Under the pieces are notes generated by a model. It worked only from the letters and a program-made list of their open reading frames with translations. It was not told the origin of the DNA and did not search any database. A stretch of DNA of 32,077 nt from NCBI GenBank assembly GCA_021847015.1, contig JAJZVW010000033.1:1-32077 (forward strand). Reading direction: 5' to 3'. The position numbers and the translations under genes were made by a program. This DNA is from Pseudomonadota bacterium. GTDB lineage: Bacteria; Pseudomonadota; Alphaproteobacteria; Rhodospirillales; Magnetospirillaceae. This document shows positions 1 to 10,499 of this stretch, in pieces. Position 1 is the stretch's first letter. Each line of letters opens with the position of its first letter.

Positions 1-43
1 CATCCCGCCGATACTTCGGCCGGGTGATTTCAGTCCACACCAT
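1..43 (-). CDS. IS5-family transposase, N-terminal fragment (partial, window edge)
   Basis: An ATG at 43 opens a minus-strand frame whose 14 visible codons read MVWTEITRPKYRRD. This closely resembles the start of IS5-group DDE transposases, which commonly begin with M-x-W-T-E-x-T-R-x-x-Y-R-R-D-G. The rest, including the catalytic residues, is beyond base 1. Only the N-terminus supports the call, so the subgroup and intactness cannot be judged. Confidence 0.6.
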   Translation of the reverse strand, partial: MVWTEITRPKYRRD

Positions 44-101
44 CTTGCGGCCTCGTCTTGATTTCGCAACCAGACAGAACCACAAGTGACTGAAATCACT
101 C
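1..101 (-). mobile_element. Terminal part of an IS5-family insertion sequence (runs off the window)
   Basis: The region holds the first codons of an IS5-type transposase, preceded by about 58 bases of terminal sequence. The likely outer end is near position 101, where the minus strand reads GAGTGATTTCAGTC. The 12-mer GTGATTTCAGTC at 24-35 recurs inverted at 88-99, so the terminus has internal dyad symmetry. The element lies directly against the abrupt end of an AIPR-type reading frame, so it probably inserted into that gene. The other end and any target duplication are outside the window. The exact boundary is inferred. Confidence 0.6.
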
Positions 102-104
102 AAT

Positions 105-431
105 TTAATTTTCGGTCAGCCTCTTAGACCAAGCCTCAGAGGTCTTCGCCTGCGTCAAGACGACCGTGACGTCCGCATCGCGCTTTCGCCCGGCCATGGC
201 CTCTTCGACCTCCTCAACTGAGGAGACATACGAGTCGTCAATGAAGGTCATAATACCGTCAATCCCAGGGTCGTCGCCTTCGTAGACGAGTTCCCTTGGC
301 TCTATATTCTCCGCACAGTGGGACCGGAAGGCCACGTAGTTGAGGAATGCCTCAAACTGCTTGGCCTCCTGATCACTTACTGAGTGTTTTTTCTCAAAAT
401 CATCAAGATGGCTTTTTACGACGCGATGCAT
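105..431 (-). pseudogene. AIPR-type (abortive infection phage resistance) gene, N-terminal remnant
   Basis: An ATG at 431 starts a 108-codon frame ending in TAA at 105. It resembles the N-terminal part of AIPR-family proteins, which are normally several hundred residues long. It starts MHRVVKSHLDDF, has the segment GDDPGIDGIM around residues 52-61, and later VVLTQAKTSEAW near residue 90. That last stretch matches the conserved Q-A-K-T-S strand. The frame then collapses to a few unrelated residues and stops where IS5-type sequence begins, so the gene appears truncated by insertion. Its local GC content is lower than in the nif genes, consistent with acquired DNA. The family call is from motif memory. 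Confidence 0.6.
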
Positions 432-482
432 GGGCGACCCGTTTTCCTTGGGTTGCTGTACGCAACTGTTTGGCTGCGAGCC

Positions 483-511
483 AGTTTACGTCCTTGGCCC
501 AGCCCTCTCAA
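483..511 (-). promoter_or_regulatory. Candidate sigma-70 promoter for the truncated AIPR gene
   Basis: On the minus strand TTGAGA (-35, 506-511) is followed after exactly 17 bases by TAAACT (-10, 483-488), about 50 bases before the ATG at 431. The matches are reasonable but not perfect. The rest of the 432-605 spacer shows only a weak GGCCG/CGGCC hairpin and no T-run terminator after nifA. Confidence 0.35.
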
Positions 512-605
512 GCATGCTGGTGATTGTCGGCCGGAACGCCCCTTCGGCCCAGAACCGGGCGCTCAACACCTCTGTTCGGTTCGCATCCGCCAGATTTTCA
601 CCCCG

Positions 606-2324
<1,719 letters not shown>

Positions 2325-2389
2325 TACCCGCCCTCCATCACGACCAATTGGCCGGCAAACGGCCGGCACCATAGACGCGTGATTTCCCA

Positions 2390-2405
2390 TGCAAGAATCA
2401 TGACA
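2390..2405 (-). promoter_or_regulatory. Imperfect sigma-54 promoter candidate for nifA
   Basis: The minus strand reads TGTCATG-ATTC-TTGCA. This fits the sigma-54 pattern TGGCAYG-N4-TTGCW except that the -24 GG is GT. The -12 TTGCA is perfect and the spacing exact. A start about 12 bases downstream would leave a leader of roughly 54 bases before the nifA ATG. The -24 GG is usually nearly invariant, so activity would be weak if real. Confidence 0.35.
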
Positions 2406-2441
2406 GTTCTTTGCATGCCGAAGAGGGGGCCGCCCGGAGGG

Positions 2442-2750
2442 TCAGCCGAACTTGAACAGCACACCGTAGCCGCCGCGCGGATAATTCCATTCGATCTCAC
2501 CGGTCTTGGCGCAGACGATGCGGCAGGTCCCGCATTCCAGGCAGCCGTCGGCGCTGATCTCCACCTGGCCGCGGTCGTTGAGGCTGTAGCAGCCGGCCGG
2601 ACAGGCATGGGTCAGCGCCAGCAACGCCTTCGACGGCGTGTCGTGGGGACGCACGCGGATGTGCGGCCGGCCCGCATCCACGAGATAGCGGTTCTGGAAC
2701 AGCTTCTCCTCGACCTTGACGGCCGGGACGCCTGCGCTCGCCGTAGTCAT
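2442..2750 (-). CDS. fixX: FixX, ferredoxin-like protein
   Basis: FixX is the small iron-sulfur partner of the FixABC flavoprotein complex, which sends low-potential electrons toward nitrogenase. From the ATG at 2750 it is 102 residues. Cysteines are C50, C54, and C70-x2-C73-x2-C76-x3-C80 (C-L-E-C-G-T-C). One 4Fe-4S cluster is expected; family members often retain a degenerate second site. The start at 2750 gives an ATGA overlap with the fixC stop and has GAGGG seven bases upstream. The alternative ATG at 2756 has that GAGGG almost against it, so it is less likely. It is the last gene of the fixABCX string. Confidence 0.93.
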   Translation of the reverse strand: MTTASAGVPAVKVEEKLFQNRYLVDAGRPHIRVRPHDTPSKALLALTHACPAGCYSLNDRGQVEISADGCLECGTCRIVCAKTGEIEWNYPRGGYGVLFKFG

Positions 2751-4051
2751 CGCCATGCCCTCGCCAGTTTGATGGCGTCGCCGATCAGGCCGCCGAGACT
2801 GCGGCTCTTGCGGAACGACGCCAGGATTTCCCGCTCCTTGGTGCGCTTATCGACGCCGTCCACCCGGAACCAGGTCTGCGACGCCTGATTGATCAGGTGG
2901 GGATAGAGGCCGAAGACCTGCCGGGTACGGTCGAGAAAGCGGGGGACGTCCTTGTATTTCCGCAGGTCCTTCATGACGAAGCTGGCGTCCAGGCTGGCGC
3001 GGTATTCGGCGAGATTGGCCCTGGTGCAGGCGGCGCCGCTCCGCTTCAGCCGGGCGACGGTCTCGCCGGCGATGCGCCCGGTGGTCATCGCCAGATTGGA
3101 GCCCTCGCGGTGGATGGCGTTGACGAAATGTCCGGAATCGCCGACCACCACCCAGCCATCGCCGCAAATCTCGGGGACCGCCTTGTAGCCGCCCTCGGGG
3201 ATCAGATGGGCGGCGTATTCCTTCACCTCCGATCCCGCCAGCAGCGGGCCGATGCTGGGATGCCGCTTGAACCGCTCCAGCAATTGGTACGGCGTCGTCT
3301 GGGACTGGGCGAAGTCGGACACCAGACAGCCGATGCCGACCGAGATGGATTCCCGGTTGGTGTACAGGAAGGCGGTGCCGACCATGCCGTCGGTGACGGT
3401 GCCCATGGCTTCGATCACGGCGCCCTCGTCGCCCTTGAGATTGAACCTGGCGTCGATGACCTCGCGGGGCAGGAAGTGCATCTCCTTGACCGCCAGCGCC
3501 ACCGTGTCGGGCTCCAGTTCCGTGCGCAGGCCGGCGCGCTGGCCCACCAAGCCGTTGACGCCGTCGGCCAGCACCACCACGTCGGCCAGGACGCAGCCGC
3601 CGTCGCGGTCGGTGCGGACGCCGATGACCTCGCCGCGGCCGCCGCGCACCAGTTCGGTCACGGTCGTCTCGCACAGCACGACGGCGCCGGCCTCGCGGAC
3701 CTTGCGGCTGAACCATTTGTCGAACTGGGCGCGGATGATGGTGTAGCGGTTGGGGCGCTCCTCGTTGAAATCGTCCGAGCGGTAGTGGATCCCGGTATGG
3801 CTGGCCTCGTTCATCATCCACAGGCGCTGCTCGATGACGTGGCGTTCCAGCGGCGCGTCCTCGCGGAAGTCGGGGATCACCTTTTCCACCGCATCGGCGT
3901 AAAGAATGGCACCCTGCACATTTTTTGAGCCGGGATACTCGCCGCGTTCGAGCTGCAATACCTTGAGCCCGCTTTTGGCCATGGTATAGGCGGCGGCATT
4001 GCCCGAAGGGCCGGCGCCGACGACGATCGCATCGAAACGGTCCTCGGTCAT
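2747..4051 (-). CDS. fixC: FixC, FAD-dependent quinone oxidoreductase-like subunit
   Basis: FixC is the ETF-ubiquinone-oxidoreductase-like subunit of the electron-bifurcating FixABCX complex. The complex oxidises NADH and splits electrons between quinone and a ferredoxin or flavodoxin that reduces NifH. The 434-residue product begins with an FAD dinucleotide fold, VVGAGPSG (about 9-16), followed by an E-R-G segment near residue 36. A second FAD contact region is [17 protein letters not shown] in the middle-to-C-terminal part. The ATG at 4051 was chosen because it places the FAD motif at the N-terminus; the frame stays open upstream over fixB. It lies 14 bases after fixB and overlaps fixX by four bases. 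Confidence 0.95.
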   Translation of the reverse strand: MTEDRFDAIVVGAGPSGNAAAYTMAKSGLKVLQLERGEYPGSKNVQGAILYADAVEKVIPDFREDAPLERHVIEQRLWMMNEASHTGIHYRSDDFNEERPNRYTIIRAQFDKWFSRKVREAGAVVLCETTVTELVRGGRGEVIGVRTDRDGGCVLADVVVLADGVNGLVGQRAGLRTELEPDTVALAVKEMHFLPREVIDARFNLKGDEGAVIEAMGTVTDGMVGTAFLYTNRESISVGIGCLVSDFAQSQTTPYQLLERFKRHPSIGPLLAGSEVKEYAAHLIPEGGYKAVPEICGDGWVVVGDSGHFVNAIHREGSNLAMTTGRIAGETVARLKRSGAACTRANLAEYRASLDASFVMKDLRKYKDVPRFLDRTRQVFGLYPHLINQASQTWFRVDGVDKRTKEREILASFRKSRSLGGLIGDAIKLARAWR

Positions 4052-4065
4052 GGCGGCGGCCTCCG

Positions 4066-5172
4066 TCAGCTGGCGATGCGGTTGATGGACAAATGGCGCC
4101 GGAACGCGCCGGTCAGGGCGGGCAGCAATTCGACGGCGTCGGCGACGATGCCGACATGGGCGAAGTCGAAGATCGGGGCATTGGCGTCGGTGTTGATGGC
4201 GACGATCAGGTCGGCGCCCTCCACCCCCACCCGGTGCTGGATCGCGCCGGAAATCCCGGCCGCGATATACAGCTTGGGCCGGATGGTCTTGCCGGTCTGG
4301 CCGATCTGGCGGTCGCCGCCGATCCACCCCTTCTGCACGAGCGGCCGCGAACCGCCGTATTCGCCGCCCAGCGCGTCGGCCAGCGCCTTCACCAGCCCGA
4401 CGTTCGCCTCGGACTTGAGGCCGAGGCCGCCGGCGACGACGATATCGGCATAGGCGAGCTGGGCCTTGTTCGACTCGCGGTCGGGCAGGAAGCGCAGGAC
4501 CTTGGTGACGACGTCCTCCTCGGGCATGTCCAGCGCGTGCTCGACGATGCGCCCGGTGCGGCCGGCCTGCGGCGCCGGCATGGCCATGACCCGGGGGCGG
4601 ATCGTGGCCATCTGCGGCCGGTAATTGAGGGTGTGGATGGTGCAGAGCAGCGAACCGCCGAAGGTCGGCCGGGTCGCGGCCAGCGAGCGCTCGCCGTCAA
4701 TCGCCAGCGCGGTGCAGTCCGCCGTCAGCCCGGTCAGCAGCGTGGTCGCCACCGAGCCGGCCAGGTCGCGCCCCAGGGTGGTGGCTCCCAGCAGCAACAC
4801 CTCGGGCTTGTACGTATCGACCAGGCGGGTCATCGCCGCCGTGTAGGTCTCGTTGCGGTAATGGGTGAGGACCGGATTGGCGACCAGATAGGCCAGATCG
4901 GCGCCGTACTGGAAACAGGTCCGGGCGGCGGCGATCAACGCGTCGCGCTCCCCGCCCAGCAGCACGCCGGCCAGTTCCACGCCCAGGGCGTCGGCGAGCT
5001 TGCGCCCCTCGCCCAGCAATTCGAACGAGACCGGATGGACCACGCCGTGCTCGTACTCGATGAAGACCCACACATGCTTGTAGGCCTTGAAATGCTCGGG
5101 GAGTTCCTTCCTGAGGCCGGCACGGCCGGCGGCGGGCTTGGCCGGGGCGGTGCCATCGGGGGATTGGCTCAT
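4066..5172 (-). CDS. fixB: FixB, electron-transfer flavoprotein alpha-type subunit
   Basis: FixB is the ETF-alpha-like subunit of FixABCX. The 368-residue protein has an N-terminal ETF domain and the C-terminal FAD-binding domain typical of the family. In the latter, a G-x-S-G-A-I-Q-H stretch, a P-K-L-Y-I-A-A-G segment and [12 protein letters not shown] (around 335-345) match conserved ETF-alpha elements. The first 20 residues are Ala/Pro rich and unconserved. It sits between fixA (30-base gap) and fixC (14-base gap) in one transcription unit. Confidence 0.95.
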   Translation of the reverse strand: MSQSPDGTAPAKPAAGRAGLRKELPEHFKAYKHVWVFIEYEHGVVHPVSFELLGEGRKLADALGVELAGVLLGGERDALIAAARTCFQYGADLAYLVANPVLTHYRNETYTAAMTRLVDTYKPEVLLLGATTLGRDLAGSVATTLLTGLTADCTALAIDGERSLAATRPTFGGSLLCTIHTLNYRPQMATIRPRVMAMPAPQAGRTGRIVEHALDMPEEDVVTKVLRFLPDRESNKAQLAYADIVVAGGLGLKSEANVGLVKALADALGGEYGGSRPLVQKGWIGGDRQIGQTGKTIRPKLYIAAGISGAIQHRVGVEGADLIVAINTDANAPIFDFAHVGIVADAVELLPALTGAFRRHLSINRIAS

Positions 5173-5202
5173 GGCGTCTCTCCGCTTCCCTGGATTACGC
5201 GT

Positions 5203-6042
5203 TCACGACAAAAGCTCGGCTTCGAGACCGGGCAGCCGGCGGAAAATCTCGGCCACCGCCGCGTCGGCCACCTCGTCGGGCGCCGTGCCGGCGGTGGCGA
5301 TCTGCTCGGCCTTTTCGGCGCGCGGCTTCGGCGCGAACACGCTCTTGACCACCGTCGGCGAGCCGCGCAGGCCGCACGGCGAAAGATCGGCGATGCCGGC
5401 CGCGGCCGCGTTCCATGTGACGATCTCGGCGCGGGCGGCGCGCAGGGCATCGTCCAGGCTGCCGCGGCGGATATCGTTGGTACCCTCCAGCATGGTGATG
5501 AGCGCCGGCAGCCGGCTTTCCAATTCCTGGACTCCGCCCTCCGCCCGGCGCTGTACCAAAAGCCTGCCGCTCGACGGCTCGACCTCGACGATCCGGCTGA
5601 CATAGGTGAGCTGGTTGAGGCCGAGGCGCTTGGCGATGCCGGGCCCGACCTGGGCGGTATCGCCGTCGATGGTCTGCTTGCCGGTGAAGACGAAATCCGG
5701 AACGCCCCAGGTCTCGCCGATCTTGCAGATCGCCGCCGCCAGCGCATAGCTGGTCGCCAGGGTATCGGAGCCGGCGAAACAGCGGTCGGTCAGCAGAACG
5801 GCGCGGTCGGCGCCGAAGGTCAGCGCCTTGCGCAGCGAATCCTCGGCCATCGGCGGTCCCATCGTCAGCACCGTCACCTCGCCGCCGAAGCGGTCGCGCA
5901 GCCGCAGGGCCTCCTCCAGGGCGAACAGGTCGAAGGGGTTGATGATAGTGGGCACGCCCTGGCGCATGATGGTGTTGGTGACGGGATGCACGCGAATCTG
6001 GGCGCTGTCGGGAACCTGCTTGATACAGACGACGATGTGCAT
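5203..6042 (-). CDS. fixA: FixA, electron-transfer flavoprotein beta-type subunit
   Basis: FixA is the ETF-beta-like subunit that pairs with FixB, probably carrying the bifurcating FAD. The 279-residue product starts MHIVVCIKQVPDSAQIRV, the characteristic ETF-beta opening. It contains an N-P-F-D-L-F-A-L-E-E-A-L segment near residue 35 and the strand FVFTGKQTIDGDTAQVGP in the middle. The ATG at 6042 was chosen over an in-frame ATG at 6078 because the family opening begins exactly there. It follows nifW after a 56-base spacer in which I see no separate promoter, so it probably belongs to the iscA-nifUS operon. Confidence 0.95.
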   Translation of the reverse strand: MHIVVCIKQVPDSAQIRVHPVTNTIMRQGVPTIINPFDLFALEEALRLRDRFGGEVTVLTMGPPMAEDSLRKALTFGADRAVLLTDRCFAGSDTLATSYALAAAICKIGETWGVPDFVFTGKQTIDGDTAQVGPGIAKRLGLNQLTYVSRIVEVEPSSGRLLVQRRAEGGVQELESRLPALITMLEGTNDIRRGSLDDALRAARAEIVTWNAAAAGIADLSPCGLRGSPTVVKSVFAPKPRAEKAEQIATAGTAPDEVADAAVAEIFRRLPGLEAELLS

Positions 6043-6098
6043 GTCCTGCTCCCTGGATTCACGCGGACGGGCGCTCATCGGCCCGGCCGCAATCCCCG

Positions 6099-6437
6099 CT
6101 ATTCAGCCGTTCCCGAGCCGCCGGCCTGCAACGCCGACAGGGCGACGAAGCCCTTCCGCGCCGGCGCCACCGCCTCCTTCAGCACCTTGAAGACCCGCTG
6201 GTCGAGCGGCGATGATTTCACGAAATCCTCGTAGGCCCGGCGCAGATGCTCCTGGCACCGGAGCCGCAGCGTGGCGTCATCCAGTCCGCCGAGGTCGCCC
6301 TCGGCGAGGTACTGCCCCATCCGCCGCATGATATGCAGCCGGGCGACAGCGAGGGTCGCGGGATCGTAAGGGACTGCGAGGGCGGCGAAGAAATCCTCGG
6401 CGGCCGACAGCTTTTTCAGGTCATCAAGGGCGGACAT
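6099..6437 (-). CDS. nifW: NifW, nitrogenase-protecting accessory protein
   Basis: NifW is a small factor implicated in stabilising or maturing the MoFe protein, especially under oxygen. The 112-residue product has the family pattern: [16 protein letters not shown] at the start, then [16 protein letters not shown], a region rich in Arg/Leu helices, and a C-terminal V-F-K-V-L segment. Its ATG lies inside the 3' end of the cysE-like gene (14-base overlap), suggesting translational coupling. The last 10 residues are Gly/Ala-rich and probably unstructured. Confidence 0.92.
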   Translation of the reverse strand: MSALDDLKKLSAAEDFFAALAVPYDPATLAVARLHIMRRMGQYLAEGDLGGLDDATLRLRCQEHLRRAYEDFVKSSPLDQRVFKVLKEAVAPARKGFVALSALQAGGSGTAE

Positions 6438-7197
6438 CGTCGTCTCCTCGGTCCAGCGGGTTCGCGTCGATATGCGTGTTGAGGCGCTTTTGCAGATGAG
6501 CGAGCCGGGCCTCCAGGAAGCCGATCCGGTCGAGCAGGCAGGACAGCGCCTCGCCCACCGGGTCCGGGATCAGGTGGTGTTCCAGGTCGATGCGCCCGTC
6601 GATCCGCCGCCGGTCGCGCGCATCCCTGACCACCCGCCCGGGGATGCCGACCACGGTCATGCCCGGCGCCACATCGTCCACCACCACCGAATTTGCGCCG
6701 ACCCGCGCCCCCCGGCCGATGGTGATCGGCCCCAGGATTTTCGCCCCCGCCCCGACCAGCACGCCACCCTCCAGCGTGGGATGGCGCTTGCCGGCCGACC
6801 ACGAGGTCCCGCCCAGCGTGACGCCGTGATAGAGGGTGACGTCGTCGCCGATCTCGGCGGTCTCGCCGATCACCACGCCGGCGCCATGGTCGATGAAGAA
6901 GCGGCGGCCGATGCGGGCGGCGGGGTGGATATCGACGTTGGTCAGCAGCCGCGCCAGCCACGAGAGCACGCGGGCCGGAAACCGCAGACCCGTTCCCCAC
7001 AGGCGATGGGCGAGCCGGTGGAGGAGCACGGCATGCACGCCGGGATAGGTGATGACGATTTCCGCCAGGTGACGCGCCGCGGGATCGCGCGCTTTCACGC
7101 AGGCCACGTCCTCGGCGATCAGACGCGCGAGGCCGGGCCGGGCGGCGGGCGGAGCCGCGGCGATTACGGCGATCGATGGCGCTTCGGTGATCGACAT
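6424..7197 (-). CDS. nifP: Serine O-acetyltransferase of the nif cluster (NifP/CysE)
   Basis: The enzyme makes O-acetylserine for cysteine synthesis, supplying sulfur to NifS-driven cluster assembly. The 257-residue protein has an N-terminal helical SAT domain (about 25-100). A left-handed beta-helix of hexapeptide repeats follows from about [18 protein letters not shown] onward, including [22 protein letters not shown]. The conserved catalytic His/Asp region is H-P-A-x-x-I-G-x-x-F-F-I-D-H. The C-terminus carries a predicted coiled helix ([19 protein letters not shown]). The ATG at 7197 sits 17 bases after nifS. The symbol reflects its nif context; a cysE label would be equally valid. Confidence 0.92.
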   Translation of the reverse strand: MSITEAPSIAVIAAAPPAARPGLARLIAEDVACVKARDPAARHLAEIVITYPGVHAVLLHRLAHRLWGTGLRFPARVLSWLARLLTNVDIHPAARIGRRFFIDHGAGVVIGETAEIGDDVTLYHGVTLGGTSWSAGKRHPTLEGGVLVGAGAKILGPITIGRGARVGANSVVVDDVAPGMTVVGIPGRVVRDARDRRRIDGRIDLEHHLIPDPVGEALSCLLDRIGFLEARLAHLQKRLNTHIDANPLDRGDDDVRP

Positions 7198-7214
7198 GGG
7201 GCCGTCCTCCGTGG

Positions 7215-8417
7215 TCACGCGTAGGTCGGCTGGAAGCCGGCCTGCCCGCCGCCGTTGCCCTGCCAGAACGGCGACAGGGACCGCAGGTCGCGGACGATGG
7301 CGGGCAGCACGTCGAGCACCCGCTCGACATCCTCCTCGGTGTTGTCGCGCGAGAATGAAAAGCGCGTCGCGCCATGGGCGGCGGTGTAGGGCACGTTCAT
7401 CGCCCGCAGCACATGCGACGGCTCCAGCGATCCCGAGGTGCAGGCCGAGCCCGAGGAGGCGGCGATGCCCTCCCTGTTCAGGCGCAAGAGGATCGCTTCG
7501 CCCTCGATGTATTCGAAGGCGATATTGGTGGTGTTCGGCAGGCGGTTGGCGGGATCGCCGGTGACCATGGCGTTGTCGATCCGCTCCAGAAGGCCCGCCT
7601 CCAGGCGGTCGCGCAGCGCCCTGACCCGGCCGCATTCCTCGCTCAGGTGCCGCAATGCCAATTCCGCCGCCGCCCCCAGGCCGACGATGGCGGGGACGTT
7701 CTCGGTCCCGGCGCGACGGGCGCGCTCCTGGTGGCCGCCGCGAATCAGCGGCCGCAGGCGGACGCCGCGGCGCACGTAGAGCGCACCGATCCCCTTTGGG
7801 GCATGCAGCTTGTGTCCCGACAGCGACAGCAGGTCGATCGCGCTCGTCTTGATGTCGATGGCGATCTTGCCCACGGCCTGAACCGCGTCGGTATGGAACA
7901 GGGCGCCGGAATCATGGGCCAGTTCCGCCAGCGTCTCGACCGGGAAGATCGTCCCGGTCTCGTTGTTGGCCCACATGACCGAGGCGATCGCCGTTCGCGG
8001 CCCCAACGCCCTGCGGTAGGCGTCGATGTCGAGGCGGCCCTTGGCATCGACCGGGATGCGATGCACCCTGACGCCGCGGGTTTTCTCCAGATGCTCGCAC
8101 AGCGACAGGACGGCCGGATGCTCGACGGCCGAGGTGACGATCTCGTCGCGGCCCCGCTGGGTTTCGAGCGCCGACAGGATGGCGGTGTTGTCGGATTCAG
8201 TCCCGCCCGAGGTGAACACCACCTCGTGGTCGAATTCCGCACCGATCAGCTCCTGCACCTGCTGGCGGGCCTTCCTGATGGCCGCGCCCACCGACGCGCC
8301 GAAGCCGTGCATCGAGGACGCGTTGCCGAACTGCTCGGTGAAGAACGGCAGCATGGCCTCGACCACTTGAGGATCGACCCGCGTCGTCGCGTTGTTGTCG
8401 AGATAGACGGGTTTCAT
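7215..8417 (-). CDS. nifS: NifS, cysteine desulfurase
   Basis: NifS is a PLP enzyme that removes sulfur from cysteine and passes it to NifU for nitrogenase Fe-S clusters. The 400-residue product shows the class V aminotransferase fold. The PLP lysine is K203 in [12 protein letters not shown], and the substrate-contacting H-x-E-H region is V-E-H-P-A (98-102). The persulfide cysteine is C326 in SSGSACTSG. Length and active-site loop match group I NifS/IscS enzymes. It lies 31 bases after nifU and 17 before the acetyltransferase gene, so sulfur donor synthesis and sulfur release are adjacent. Confidence 0.97.
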   Translation of the reverse strand: MKPVYLDNNATTRVDPQVVEAMLPFFTEQFGNASSMHGFGASVGAAIRKARQQVQELIGAEFDHEVVFTSGGTESDNTAILSALETQRGRDEIVTSAVEHPAVLSLCEHLEKTRGVRVHRIPVDAKGRLDIDAYRRALGPRTAIASVMWANNETGTIFPVETLAELAHDSGALFHTDAVQAVGKIAIDIKTSAIDLLSLSGHKLHAPKGIGALYVRRGVRLRPLIRGGHQERARRAGTENVPAIVGLGAAAELALRHLSEECGRVRALRDRLEAGLLERIDNAMVTGDPANRLPNTTNIAFEYIEGEAILLRLNREGIAASSGSACTSGSLEPSHVLRAMNVPYTAAHGATRFSFSRDNTEEDVERVLDVLPAIVRDLRSLSPFWQGNGGGQAGFQPTYA

Positions 8418-8448
8418 CGCAAATCTCCGCTGGTCGCAGATCCGATTT

Positions 8449-9387
8449 CTAGTGGCCGGCCTTCACGGGGATCACCCGCAGCGGCTGGCCGACCTTTTCG
8501 ATCAGGCGCTCCTGCACCCCGCGAATGGTGACGCTGGCCATCTGGCAGCCGACGCAGGCCCCCGACAGCTTCACCATCACGGCATCGCCATCGACATCCA
8601 CCAGCTCGCAATCGCCGCCGTCCTGCTGGAGGTACGGGCGCAGTTCCTCGACGGCCTGCTCGATCAGGCGGATCTTTTGCAGGCTGGTCAGGGCCGGCTT
8701 CGCCGCAGGCGACGCGGCGGGGGCGAGGGGAGAAACGGCGACCTTCGGACGCAAGGCCGGAAGCCGGGCGGCGGCGGGATCGAACGCCTCGGCCGCATCC
8801 AGCGTCCCTTCGGCCACCATCTCGCGGTGGACGCGCGCGAGCACCTCTTCCACCTTCTCGCCGCAGGTGCCGCAACTGCCCATGGCCTTGGTGTAGTGGG
8901 TCACCTGTTCGAGCGTGGTCAGGCCGTTCATCCGCACCGCCCGCTCGATCATGCCTTCGTCGATGCCGAAGCACTTGCAGACCAGGGCGCCTTCCTCGTG
9001 GTCGTCGATCCAGGTTTCGCCCCGATAATTGGCGACCGCCGCCCGCAGGGCCTCGTAGCCCATGACGGAGCAATGCATCTTCTCCGGCGGAAGGCCCCCC
9101 AGGAAATCGGCGATATCCTGGTTGCTGATGCCCATGGCCTCCTCGATGGTCCTGCCGATGATCATCTCCGTCAGGGCCGACGACGAGGCGATCGCCGAAC
9201 CGCAGCCGAAGGTCTGGAACCTGGCGTCGGTAATGGTCTCGGTGGCGGGGTCGACCTTGATCATCAGCCTCAGCGCGTCGCCGCAGGCAATGGCGCCAAC
9301 ATCGCCGACACCATCCGCGCTTTCCAAAAGCCCGGAATTCTTGGGATTGAAGAAGTATTCCTTGACCTTCTCAGAGTATTCCCACAT
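8449..9387 (-). CDS. nifU: NifU, modular Fe-S cluster scaffold
   Basis: NifU assembles and delivers Fe-S clusters to NifH, NifDK and NifB. All three modules are present in 312 residues. The IscU-like N-terminal domain has C35, C62 and C106. A central 2Fe-2S domain carries C137-x-C139 and C172-x2-C175. A Pro/Ala linker at about 205-232 leads to a C-terminal Nfu domain with C278-V-G-C281. Its neighbours are iscA upstream (16-base gap) and nifS downstream. Confidence 0.97.
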   Translation of the reverse strand: MWEYSEKVKEYFFNPKNSGLLESADGVGDVGAIACGDALRLMIKVDPATETITDARFQTFGCGSAIASSSALTEMIIGRTIEEAMGISNQDIADFLGGLPPEKMHCSVMGYEALRAAVANYRGETWIDDHEEGALVCKCFGIDEGMIERAVRMNGLTTLEQVTHYTKAMGSCGTCGEKVEEVLARVHREMVAEGTLDAAEAFDPAAARLPALRPKVAVSPLAPAASPAAKPALTSLQKIRLIEQAVEELRPYLQQDGGDCELVDVDGDAVMVKLSGACVGCQMASVTIRGVQERLIEKVGQPLRVIPVKAGH

Positions 9388-9403
9388 TTGCGCCTCCTAT
9401 AGA

Positions 9404-9724
9404 TCAGCTAAACGACTTTCCACAGGAACAGCGCGACGTGGCGTTCGGATTTTCAAATGTGAATCCGGCGCCATCGAGCCTTACGACGAAGTCCACCGTG
9501 GTACCCTCAAGGTACGGGTAGCTGCTGGCGTCGATGAATATGTTGACCCCTTCCGCCTGGATCACCTGGTCGTCCGGGTTGGCCTCGTTCACGAGTCCCA
9601 TCATGTACTTGAATCCGGCGCAGCCGCCGGCTTCGACCATGATGCGCAATCCCGCGACCGTACCGTCCGCCCCCGAGATCGCGGTCTGCACCGCCTTCAC
9701 AGCGCTTTCTGTCAAATGGATCAT
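9404..9724 (-). CDS. iscA: Nif-type IscA/HesB A-type Fe-S carrier
   Basis: This is an A-type Fe-S carrier protein, often called nif-IscA or HesB in nitrogenase clusters. The 106-residue product has the three family cysteines: C35 in GGCAGFKY and C99-x-C101 in the C-terminal SRCSCGKSF. The ATG at 9724 begins the conserved MIHLTESAV. The frame stays open far upstream into promoter DNA, so longer starts are rejected. A sigma-54 promoter ends 40 bases upstream, making this the first gene of the iscA-nifU-nifS-nifP-nifW-fixABCX unit. Confidence 0.95.
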   Translation of the reverse strand: MIHLTESAVKAVQTAISGADGTVAGLRIMVEAGGCAGFKYMMGLVNEANPDDQVIQAEGVNIFIDASSYPYLEGTTVDFVVRLDGAGFTFENPNATSRCSCGKSFS

Positions 9725-9764
9725 GGCGTTCTCTTTCAGCGAGGATTGCCTGCCGTCCCTACGC

Positions 9765-9780
9765 TGCAATGCACATGCCA
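9765..9780 (-). promoter_or_regulatory. Sigma-54 promoter of the iscA-nifUS-fix operon
   Basis: The minus strand reads TGGCATGTGCATTGCA, a full match to the sigma-54 consensus TGGCAYG-N4-TTGCW with correct spacing. Transcription should begin near 9754, giving a leader of about 30 bases before the iscA ATG. The site is 208 bases beyond the nifQ stop, so this operon can be switched on separately from nifENX. Confidence 0.88.
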
Positions 9781-9827
9781 CGAACAACGAATTGATTTCG
9801 TTGTGTTTTGCCCCAGGACCGCCGGCC

Positions 9828-9868
9828 CGACAAATCCGACAATTGGCGCGTTTGTCGCAAGCGCGACC
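9828..9868 (-). promoter_or_regulatory. Probable NifA upstream activator region for iscA
   Basis: TGT-N10-ACC at 9853-9868 deviates by one base from the NifA consensus TGT-N10-ACA. It is centred about 106 bases before the predicted start, the usual NifA distance. Its left arm TTTGTCGC equals the left arm of the perfect nifB site. Two CGACA half-sites (9828 and 9837) lie nine bases apart beside it. A 6-bp hairpin at 9919-9934 (GCGAGA/TCTCGC) lies farther toward nifQ, without a T-run. Confidence 0.5.
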
Positions 9869-9988
9869 GGCCGCCCCGCTCTGTCGCGCCGGGGAGCATA
9901 GGCGGGCGAACGGGGCCCGCGAGAACGCTCTCGCCGGCTCAAGCACCGTTCCCCGGGGTGGGAAGCTCTTGGGATCGCGAAGGAGGGA

Positions 9989-10486
9989 TCAGGAATTCGG
10001 ACGGCTGGCGCCGTCGAGGAACGCCTTCCAGTCCGTGGCGCGCGCATTGCGCTGGGCCAGGGACTCGAAGTGCCGCTCCATCAGCCACGACACCTCGCGC
10101 GGGTTGCGCAGGCCAAGCTCCCGCCACAGCGCGTCGGGCCGCAGGCAGCGCCGCGCCACCACGTCGGCAAGGCGTTCCGCGAAGGCGCCGTGGGCGGCGA
10201 AGCGGCGCAGCAGGGCGCGCAGGCGTTGCTCGTGTTCGTCCGCCGGGGCCAGGGCGCCGCCGGCCAAACGGGCGAAGGTGGAGACCGCGTGGGGGAACGC
10301 ATCCTCCACCCAGGCAACAAGGGCCGCGCCCTCCAGTCCCAGGCATTCGGCGACCTGCCGCCCCTCGCGCTGCCCCTCGATCACGGCCATGGCCAGGACC
10401 GACGCCACCACATGGGCGTCGAAGGCTTCGCAGGCCGCCCGCTCGCCGCCCTCCATCAGCCAACGATAGATGTCGCTCGCTTCCAT
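9989..10486 (-). CDS. nifQ: NifQ-like protein lacking the C-terminal cysteine motif
   Basis: NifQ normally supplies molybdenum, bound in an Fe-Mo-S cluster, for FeMo-co synthesis. The 165-residue product matches NifQ along its length: F-D-A-H-V-x-A-S-V-L-A near residue 21, a helical middle, then L-G-L-R-N and SWLMERHFESLAQRN near residue 140, ending at DWKAF. Family members normally continue with a C-x4-C-x2-C-x5-C motif. Here the protein stops 9 residues after the DWKAF stretch and has only three scattered cysteines. No such motif appears in any frame of the next 100 bases, so this is not a simple frameshift. It follows fdxB by 13 bases. Confidence 0.82.
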   Translation of the reverse strand: MEASDIYRWLMEGGERAACEAFDAHVVASVLAMAVIEGQREGRQVAECLGLEGAALVAWVEDAFPHAVSTFARLAGGALAPADEHEQRLRALLRRFAAHGAFAERLADVVARRCLRPDALWRELGLRNPREVSWLMERHFESLAQRNARATDWKAFLDGASRPNS

Positions 10487-10499
10487 GCCGGCCTACTCC

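Noticed and set aside
4093-6234. Long plus-strand open frame of 713 codons over fixBA
   Set aside because: It is a shadow of fixB and fixA with low-complexity composition, no ribosome site and no family resemblance.
9919-9934. Hairpin GCGAGA/TCTCGC as a nifQ terminator
   Set aside because: The stem is only 6 bp and no T-run follows on the minus strand.
9725-9946. Upstream extension of iscA by 74 residues
   Set aside because: It runs over the sigma-54 promoter and activator region and is not family sequence.
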